NCBI GenBank assembly: GCA_947372365.1
Contig: CANBTK010000551.1
Location: forward strand, 1-5,998
Source: Flavipsychrobacter stenotrophus
GTDB lineage: Bacteria > Bacteroidota > Bacteroidia > Chitinophagales > Chitinophagaceae
Length of the DNA stretch: 5,998 nucleotides
Direction of reading: 5' to 3'
Shown: positions 1-5,998 of the stretch, one piece after another
Layout of the letters: every line of letters starts with the position of its first letter
Numbering within the stretch: position 1 is the first letter of the stretch
Notes under the pieces: generated by a model
What the model saw: only the letters and a program-made list of their open reading frames with translations
The model's database searches: none
What the model was told of the DNA's origin: nothing
Translations under genes and position numbers: made by a program

Positions 1-2295
1 ACTTGTTACCACATAAGTGATAGTTGCTGTACCTAAAGATGTACCGTATACATCGCCTGTAGTAGCATCAACCGAAGCTACCGAAGCGTCGCTGGTACTC
101 CAGGCTCCACCTGTAGTTGCGTCGCTGAGTGTAACCACAGCACCCAGGCAGGCACTGCCTGTACCTGAAATTGCGCTTACAATTGGATAGCTGTTAACCG
201 TAAACGTAACCATAGCACTTGTGCTGCAGCCTGCGCCATTGGTAACAGTATAATAGATATCGGTAGTACCTGGTGATAATGAAGTAACATCGCCAGTAGC
301 GCTTACTGTTGCTACTGTAGCATCGGTGCTGAACCAGCCGCCTGATGGCGTTGCATCGGCAAGGGTTACGGTAGCGCCAGCACAAACTGATGTAGTGCCT
401 GTTATTGCACTAACTACTGGCGAAGCGTCAACTGTTTCCGTAGCAGTAACAGTAGCAGAGCAGCCTGTGCCGCTTGCTAAAGAGTAGCTGATAGTTACTG
501 TGCCCGCAGCCACACCTGCCAACACACCGGTTGCAGGGTCAACTGAAGCTATAGAAGCATCGCTGCTTGTCCAGGTACCGCCGCTGGTGCCGTTGGTTAA
601 GGTTACAAATGCTGCTTCGCAAACATTTGAAGGACCGCCAATTGCAGTAAGCGATGGCATTACGCTAATAGTATCAACAGTCGTTACCGCCACGCTGCAA
701 CCATAGATGTTGGTAACAGTATAGGTTATGGTAGCAACACCTGCTGCAACGCCGGTTACAACGCCGCTTGAAGCATCAATTGTAGCTACAGAAACATCGC
801 TGCTGGTCCATACACCGCCGAAGGCTACATCGGCATGGGTAACAGAACTACCTACGCACATGTTGTTAGCGCCAAGTATTGGGCCAACTACAGGGGCAGG
901 GTTAACAGTAAGGTCGGCAGTAGCAAATGAGCTACAGCCAAATGCGCTGCCCACTGCATAAGTAATAGTAACAGCACCTGCTGAAACGCCTGCTACAGTG
1001 CCTGAGCCATCAACAGTAGCAATTGTTGCATCGCTGCTGCTCCATGTGCCGCCAGTAGCTGCATCAGTAAGGGTAACTGAAGTACCCGCGCAGAACGTAG
1101 TAACCGCAGCTACTATTGTACCTGCACTTGTTGATGGGTTAACCGTATCGGCCGATGTTACGGTTGTTGTGCAACCGAACGCATTGGTAACTGAATAAGT
1201 AATAGTAACAACACCCGCAGAAACGCCTGTGATATCGCCTGTAGTGCTGATGGTAGCTATAGAGGCATCGCTGCTGCTCCATGTGCCGCCAAAGGCTGTA
1301 TTGGTAAGCGTAGCAGTTGTGCCGTTACAAATGGTAGTTGGCCCGCCTATTGCACTCAGTACTGGCGATGCGAATACGAAGATACCCACAGTGGCCGTAG
1401 CCGTACCACAACTGTTAGTTGCACTGTAAGAGATAGTAGCTGAACCTGCTGCAACACCAGTAACAACGCCTGATGCGTCAACTGTAGCAACGGTTGCATC
1501 GCTGCTGCTCCATGTGCCACCTGCTGTAGCGTCGGCAAATGTAATTGATGAGCCTGCGCAAACCGAAGTAGCCGCGCCTGTTATAGCTGCAACACTTGGT
1601 GCCACGTTAACCGTATCAGTTGTTGTAACAGAAGCTGAACAACCAAATGCATTGGTTGCAGAATAAGTAATGGTAACAATGCCCGGCGCAACGCCAGTAA
1701 GGTCGCCTGTAGCAGCATCAATAGTAGCTACAGATGCATCGCTGCCGCTCCATGAGCCACCGAAGTAAGCTTCTGTAAGCGTAACTGTTGCACCAGGGCA
1801 AACTGTAGTAGGCCCGCCTATTGCGCTCAACGAAGGCAATGCGTTTACATTAACCCCAACGCCTGTGGCTGATGTACCGCAACTGTTAGTAACTGTATAA
1901 GAGATATTAGCAGTACCCGCTGCAACACCATAAACATCGCCTGTAGTGCTTACTGTAGCAACAGATACATCATCGCTGCTCCAAACGCCACCAGCGGTAG
2001 CATCAGATAAAGTAATGGTTGTACCTACGCAGAATGAAGTACCTGCCGAAGTAATTGTACCTGACCCAGCACCCGGGTTAACGGTTACTGATGTAGTAGC
2101 GCTCACTGTGCCACAGCTATTGCTAATGGTATAAGATATGGTTGCAGTACCTGCACCCACGCCTGTAACCAGGCCAGCGCCATCAACCGTTGCAACTGAA
2201 GCATCGCTGCTGCTCCATGTACCACCTGTTACAGTAGCAGTAAGGGAGATAGTCGCTCCAGGGCAAACTGGTGAGGTAGAAGGCAATGTACCTGC
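1..2295 (-). repeat. Big_2 array region C: units R17-R26, longer, Asp-core units; R26 cut by window edge
   Basis: Units: R17 2065-2295, R18 1831-2064, R19 1594-1830, R20 1360-1593, R21 1126-1359, R22 889-1125, R23 652-888, R24 415-651, R25 181-414, R26 1-180 (first 60 residues only). Lengths vary from 231 to 237 bases. The core ends in Asp in all ten units (SSSD, SGSD, SSDD, TSSD, STSD) where regions A and B mostly have Asn. R18, R20 and R22 each carry one extra residue between unit start and first Cys. R19, R21 and R23 have FGG before the Trp. R19, R21, R24 open with a variant of LSAIGGP instead of AGTITG. From R19 on, all full units except R20 place the second Cys as GC (AFGC, IYGC, GTGC, GAGC), two residues later than in CGT units. 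I read this as an older or separately evolved block of the same domain family. Confidence 0.88.
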
Positions 2296-5200
2296 TGTAG
2301 TAGGTGCAGCATCAACAGTTATTGCTGCTGTAGCCGCAGCAGTACCACAGCTGCTGGAAACTGAATAAGAAATAGTAGCAGCACCGATAGCTACCGGAGT
2401 TACTACACCCGAAGCGTTTACTGTAGCAACAGATGTATTGCTGCTGCTCCAGGTACCGCCTGCGGCAGCGTCAGCCATTGTAGCCGGTGTGCCAAGGCAA
2501 AGTGCAGTAGCACCGGTTATAGTACCTGCATCTGGCATTGGGCTAACAGTCATGAAGGCTGTTGCAACTGCCATACCGCAGGCATTGATAACTGTATAAG
2601 ATATAATAACTGTACCTGCTGAAACGCCGGTTACATCGCCCGTAGTGCTTACAGTGGCTAATGATGCAGAACCGCTGCTCCATGTACCACCTGTAGCGCT
2701 TTCAGTTAATGTAGTGGTTGCACCAACACAAACCGAAGTAGAGCCTGTAATGAAGCCTTCGTTAGGCGTAGTGGTGATAGCCATTGCCAGTGTAGCCGAC
2801 GCGCTGCCGCAAGTGCCACCTACTGTATAGCTGATAGTAGCAGCACCTGTTGCAACACCTGTAACAACGCCAGTATTGCTTACTGTAGCTATTGATGTGT
2901 TGCTGCTGCTCCATGTACCGCCGCTAACTGATTCTGAAAGCGAAGTATTAGTGCCTACGCATATTGACGAAGAGCCAGTTATTGAGCCAGCGTCAGTACC
3001 CGGGGTAATGGTTACTGAAGTAGTTGCGCTCGATGCGCCGCAGCTGCCGGTAACTGTATAAGATATAGTAGCACTGCCCGCAGCAACACCCGTCATTACG
3101 CCTGATGCGCTAACTGATGCAACAGACGCGTTGCTGGTGCTCCATGTGCCGCCGCCAACTGTTTCTGACAATGTAGTAGAAGTACCTGCGCATATTGTAG
3201 TTGAGCCGCCTATTGTACCATGGTCTGTACCCGGAGTAACTGTAAAAGTAGTAGTAGCGTAAACTGTGCCACAGCTGCCGGTTACACCATAAGAAATAGT
3301 TGCAGTACCCGTAGCCAGGCCGGTAACAATGCCAGCTGAGCTTACAGTAGCAATAGAGGCATCGCTGCTGCTCCATGCACCACCAGAAACTGTTTCTGAA
3401 AGTGTAGTACTTGCGCCAGGGCATATAGTAGTAGTACCAGAGATAGTACCTGCACTTGGCGGCGTAGTTATATTTACAGAAATAGTAACGTTAGTAGCAC
3501 CACATGCATTGCTCACTGAGTAGTAGATATTAACCGTACCCAATGAAACGCCTGTCATAACACCGGTAGAACTGATAGTAGCAACAGAAACGTCGCCGCT
3601 GCTCCATGTACCGCCAGCTGTAGTATCAACATATGTAGTCGGTGTACCCAAACATGCTGTTGAAGGGCCAACTATTGTACCTGCATTAGGGAATGCGCTG
3701 GAGACTACTGGCAATGTTGCCGATGAAGTACCACAGGCATTAGTAACTGTATAAGATATGATGGCAGTGCCTGCACTGTTGCCCCTTACTACACCAGAAG
3801 TATTTACTGACGCAATCGCGGAGTTGCTGCTGCTCCAAGTACCACCTGATACTGTCTCAGACAACGAAGTTGCCGAGCCAATACACACAGCGGCAGTACC
3901 AGATATAGCACCCGCATTAGGCGCAACCATCGAATTGATATTTAATGTAGAAGTAGCCGTGCCACAACTGTTGGTAACTGTATAAGAAATAGTAGCGCTG
4001 CCGGTAGAAATACCAGTTACTACACCCGAAGCATCAACTGTTGCAACTGCTGTATTGCTGCTGCTCCATGTACCGCCTGCTATCGGGTCGGTAAGGGTAA
4101 TAGTAGAGCCGTTACAAACTGCGGTAGGGCCAGTAATAGCGCCCGCGTTAGCCAGCGGGTTAACGGTAACCGTAGTTGTAGCAAACGCGCTTGAACAACC
4201 TGTTGTTACTGTGTAGGTAATGTTAGCAGTGCCGGAAGTTACGCCTGTTACAACGCCGGTAGTGCTAACTGTAGCTACTGCCGTGTTGCTGCTGCTCCAT
4301 ACGCCACCTGCCGAAGCATCGGTGAGCGTAGTGCTGGAACCTGCACAAACTGTGGTTGCCCCACTTATAAAGCCTGCATTAGCAACAGTACTCACATTTA
4401 CTGTGGCTACTGCGTTTGCTGTGCCGCAGGTATTGGTAACAGTATAAGATATAGTAGCAGTACCATTAGATACGCCGGTAACAAGGCCGGTAGTATTAAC
4501 CGATGCAACACCTGCATTGCTGGTACTCCATGTACCGCCTGCTGCTGCATCGCTAAGGGTGATAGTGCCGCCTACGCAAACTGCTGTAGGGCCTGTAATT
4601 GCGCCTGCATCAGCAGCCGGGTTAACAGTTACCCCTGTTGTTGCAGATGATGTACCGCAAGCAGTGGTAACAGTGTAGCTGATGGTTGCAGCGCCTGCTG
4701 ACACACCTGTAAGTACACCTGTAGTACTGATAGAAGCAATAGCAGCATTGCTTGTGCTCCATACACCACCCGAAGCTGTTTCAGATAATGCACTGGTAGC
4801 GCCTACGCATATAGAAGTTGTGCCGCTGATAGTTCCGGCAGATGCTGCTGAACTAACTGTAACCGCGTGGGTAGCGTTAGCTGTACCGCAGCTGTTGGTT
4901 ACCGAATAAGATATAATTGCGGTACCAGCCGCAACACCAGTTACTGCACCTGAAGCGGTAACAGTGGCTATGGTATTATCGCTGCTGCTCCATGTACCGC
5001 CCGGTGTAGCGTCGGTTAAAGAGATAACAGATGGCGCACATACTGAACTTGGCCCCGAAATAGAACCAGCAACCGGGTTAGGGTTAACTGTTACAGGGAA
5101 AGTTGTGAATGCGCTGGCACATGCCGTAGTAACTGTATAAGTAATAGTAGCCGAACCTGCCGACATGCCTATTAATGTACCAGAACCGGTAACGGTAGCA

Positions 5201-5998
5201 ACCGCTGCGTTGCTGCTGCTCCATACACCGCCCGAAACACTTTCGGTTAGTGTGCTGGTAGCGCCTACGCATATTGGCGAAGTACCAGTGATAGTACCGG
5301 CACTTGCAGAAGGGCTAACGGTTACAACAAATGTTGCGTTTTGTGTGCCGCAACTATTGGTAACTGTATAAGATATTGTAGCAACGCCATTTGAAACGCC
5401 GGTAACCACGCCCGATGCATTAACCGATGCCACCGCTGCGTTGCTTGAGCTCCAAGTGCCGCCAGTTGCAGCATCAGCCAGTGTAGTTGTTGTTCCCACA
5501 CAGATAGATGATGTGCCTGTTATAGAACCAGCATTTGGCAGTGGGTTCACTGTAACCGAAGTTGTAGTGAAAGCAGTAGCACATGCGGTGGTAACTGTAT
5601 AAGTAATAGTAGCAGAACCAGCAGACACGCCGGTTGCAACACCTGTAGCCGCATTAACTGCCGCTACCCCTGCATTGCTGGTTGTCCATACACCGCCCGA
5701 TGAAGTTTCGGTAAGGGTTGTGTTAGCACCTACGCACACAGTTGTTGTACCGCCTATAGTGCCTGCATTGGCAGCTGGGCTCACCGTTACCGGGGCTGTT
5801 GCTGTTGCAGTACCGCAGGTTGAAACAACGGTATAAGAAATGGTAACAGCGCCTGTTGTTACGCCTGTAACAACACCCGATGCATCAACTGATGCCACTG
5901 CAGCATTGCTGGTAGACCAGGTACCGCCGCTTACCGCATCGGCAAGGGTAATAGTGGAGCCCACACACACATTTGAAGCCCCGGTTATGGTGCCTGCA
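1..5998 (-). CDS. Giant tandem Ig-like (Big_2-type) repeat surface protein, internal fragment, both ends missing
   Basis: Seen: the minus-strand frame with codon starts at positions divisible by 3 is open from 5997 to 1 (1,999 codons, each checked for stops). Base 5998 is the third base of a preceding codon ending in T, which fits the Asn of the usual PN-AGT linker, so repeats probably continue upstream. The fragment holds 25 full units and one partial unit, each with the core GGTWSSSN/D and the stretch SGVVTGVSAGTATISYTV. No signal peptide, transmembrane segment, catalytic domain or sorting signal is visible. Composition is Thr/Ser/Ala/Gly/Val-rich with no Lys, one Arg (3784-3786), 26 Trp and 51 Cys. 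Known: the W-S-S-x-(N/D), ATV and G-V-V-T-G-V motifs are those of bacterial Ig-like group 2 domains, common in giant exported Bacteroidota proteins, often secreted by the type IX system. Inferred: extracellular stalk, adhesin or matrix protein. Frame certainty is very high, family high, cellular role moderate. Confidence 0.95.
181..414 (-). repeat. Unit R25, divergent core GGWF
   Basis: This 78-residue unit keeps the Trp at the usual position (codon 334-336) but reads SGGWFSTD where its neighbours read GGTWSSSD, so the double Gly is shifted by one and the intervening Thr is lost. It also has GDVTSLSPGTTDIYYTV in place of the usual GVVTGVSAGTATISYTV, adding Pro, Asp and a second Tyr. Both cysteines are present (SVCAG and GAGC). 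It is one of the most divergent units of the array, but the fold signature and frame are intact. Confidence 0.8.
2296..3915 (-). repeat. Big_2 array region B: units R10-R16, strictly phased, no alternation
   Basis: Units: R10 3685-3915, R11 3454-3684, R12 3223-3453, R13 2992-3222, R14 2761-2991, R15 2530-2760, R16 2296-2529. The conserved Trp codons fall exactly 231 bases apart throughout. Most units have E(T/S)(V/A) before the GG of the core (LSETVSGG in R10 and R12, LSETVGGG in R13, LSESVSGG in R14), and an x-CG second cysteine (NACG, GSCG, GTCG, SSCG). Odd details: R10 carries the only Arg of the fragment (GVVRG for GVVTG). R11 has WSSGD and R15 WSSGS in place of WSSSN. R13 begins with His (HGTIGG) and R15 with Glu (EGFITG) where Ala is usual. 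Confidence 0.88.
3916..5997 (-). repeat. Big_2 array region A: units R1-R9, two unit types in strict alternation
   Basis: Units: R1 5767-5997, R2 5533-5766, R3 5302-5532, R4 5071-5301, R5 4840-5070, R6 4609-4839, R7 4378-4608, R8 4147-4377, R9 3916-4146. All are 231 bases except R2 (234; one extra residue, NAATG for NASG). Odd units (R1, 3, 5, 7, 9) read L-x-D-A or similar before GGTW and end their last strand with a CGT-type motif (NSCGT, NTCGT; STCGT in R1). Even units (R2, 4, 6, 8) read GGVW and end with TTAC or TTGC; R2, R4 and R6 also have Glu where odd units have Asp. The difference shows in DNA as well: the codon after Trp is GTA or its like (plus-strand CCATAC) in even units and ACA, ACC or ACT in odd units. 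This implies expansion by copying two-unit blocks. No two units are identical, so the expansion is not very recent. Confidence 0.9.
4840..5070 (-). repeat. Unit R5, variant first-cysteine loop
   Basis: The loop after the first Cys reads VCAPSV instead of VCVGxx, losing a Gly kept in nearly all units (R24, with VCEAA, is the other exception I see). The core is SSSDN, the only Asp-type core in region A, and the last strand contains one of the three His residues of the fragment (codon 4867-4869). Length (77 residues), Trp and both Cys are kept, so it is probably a folded domain with surface-loop changes. Confidence 0.8.

Noticed and set aside
2521..5166. In-frame ATG codons (for example 5166-5164 in R4 and several near 2521-2580 in R16 and R15) as possible starts of a shorter gene.
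   Set aside because: Each lies inside a repeat unit at a position where other units have Ala, Val or Thr, and coding continues upstream without change.
194..5272. Short minus-strand open frames in other phases, rich in Tyr, Cys and Arg (for example 194-385, 1356-1538, 3110-3424, 5084-5272).
   Set aside because: They lie inside the long frame, shifted by one or two bases, have no conserved family features, and are interrupted where the long frame is not.
500..5371. A family of short plus-strand open frames (about 60-77 codons each) sharing a motif like SLLLHVPP, one per repeat unit.
   Set aside because: They are the complement of the Big_2 units: LLLHVPP is antisense to GGTWSSSN. They recur only because the repeats recur and are mostly closed by the TAA or TAG opposite the SYT codons. 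The minus-strand frame explains all of the sequence and shows protein-level constraint.
1..5998. Repeated plus-strand TATAAGATAT-like boxes, about one per unit, resembling promoter -10 elements.
   Set aside because: They are the complement of the conserved ISYTV codons, occur at a fixed place in the units, and have no matching upstream element. They are explained by coding.
1..5998. Regular spacing suggesting a CRISPR array or other noncoding tandem repeat.
   Set aside because: The period is 231 bases, repeats diverge over their whole length, there are no identical short repeats separated by unique spacers, and the units translate in one frame.
1..5998. Possible assembly artefact from collapsed or duplicated repeats.
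   Set aside because: I found no two identical units, the frame is kept everywhere, and the regional patterns are orderly. Copy number could still be wrong in a short-read assembly, but nothing here shows it.

Overview
The whole window is the interior of one very large protein-coding gene on the minus strand. Reading the reverse strand with codons whose first base lies at positions divisible by 3 (first full codon 5997-5995, last 3-1), I translated 1,999 consecutive codons and found no stop. Neither the start codon nor the stop codon is inside the window. There is no intergenic DNA, no second gene, no RNA gene and no mobile element that I can support.

The protein here consists entirely of tandem Ig-like domains of 77-79 residues: 25 complete units and the first 60 residues of a 26th. 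They are numbered R1 (5767-5997, most N-terminal) to R26 (1-180, cut by the window edge). Each unit follows one plan: a start like AGTITG, then xxVCVGxxxTL, the core GGTWSSSN, VATVxxSGVVTGVSAGTATISYTV, TNSCGT, and a linker like VTVNPxPN. This is the bacterial Ig-like group 2 (Big_2/BID_2) pattern, with a cysteine pair added to every unit. Such arrays, with this wording, are typical of giant exported surface proteins of Bacteroidota (Sphingobacteriaceae/Chitinophagaceae-like). That assignment is from memory of the family, not from a search.

The array has regions. R1-R9 (3916-5997) alternates two unit types, giving a higher-order period of about 462 bases. R10-R16 (2296-3915) keeps a strict 231-base phase but loses the alternation. 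R17-R26 (1-2295) is looser (231-237-base units), changes the core from SSSN to SSSD, and contains a second, different two-unit alternation in R18-R23. From R19 on, most units also have the second cysteine shifted by two residues.

The composition is extreme: no lysine, one arginine and three histidines in 1,999 residues, against roughly 66 Asp/Glu, with exactly one Trp per unit and exactly two Cys per complete unit. The likely role is a long, acidic, disulfide-stapled surface stalk or adhesin. Its functional ends (signal peptide, binding domain, sorting signal) must lie outside the window, upstream beyond 5998 and downstream below 1.
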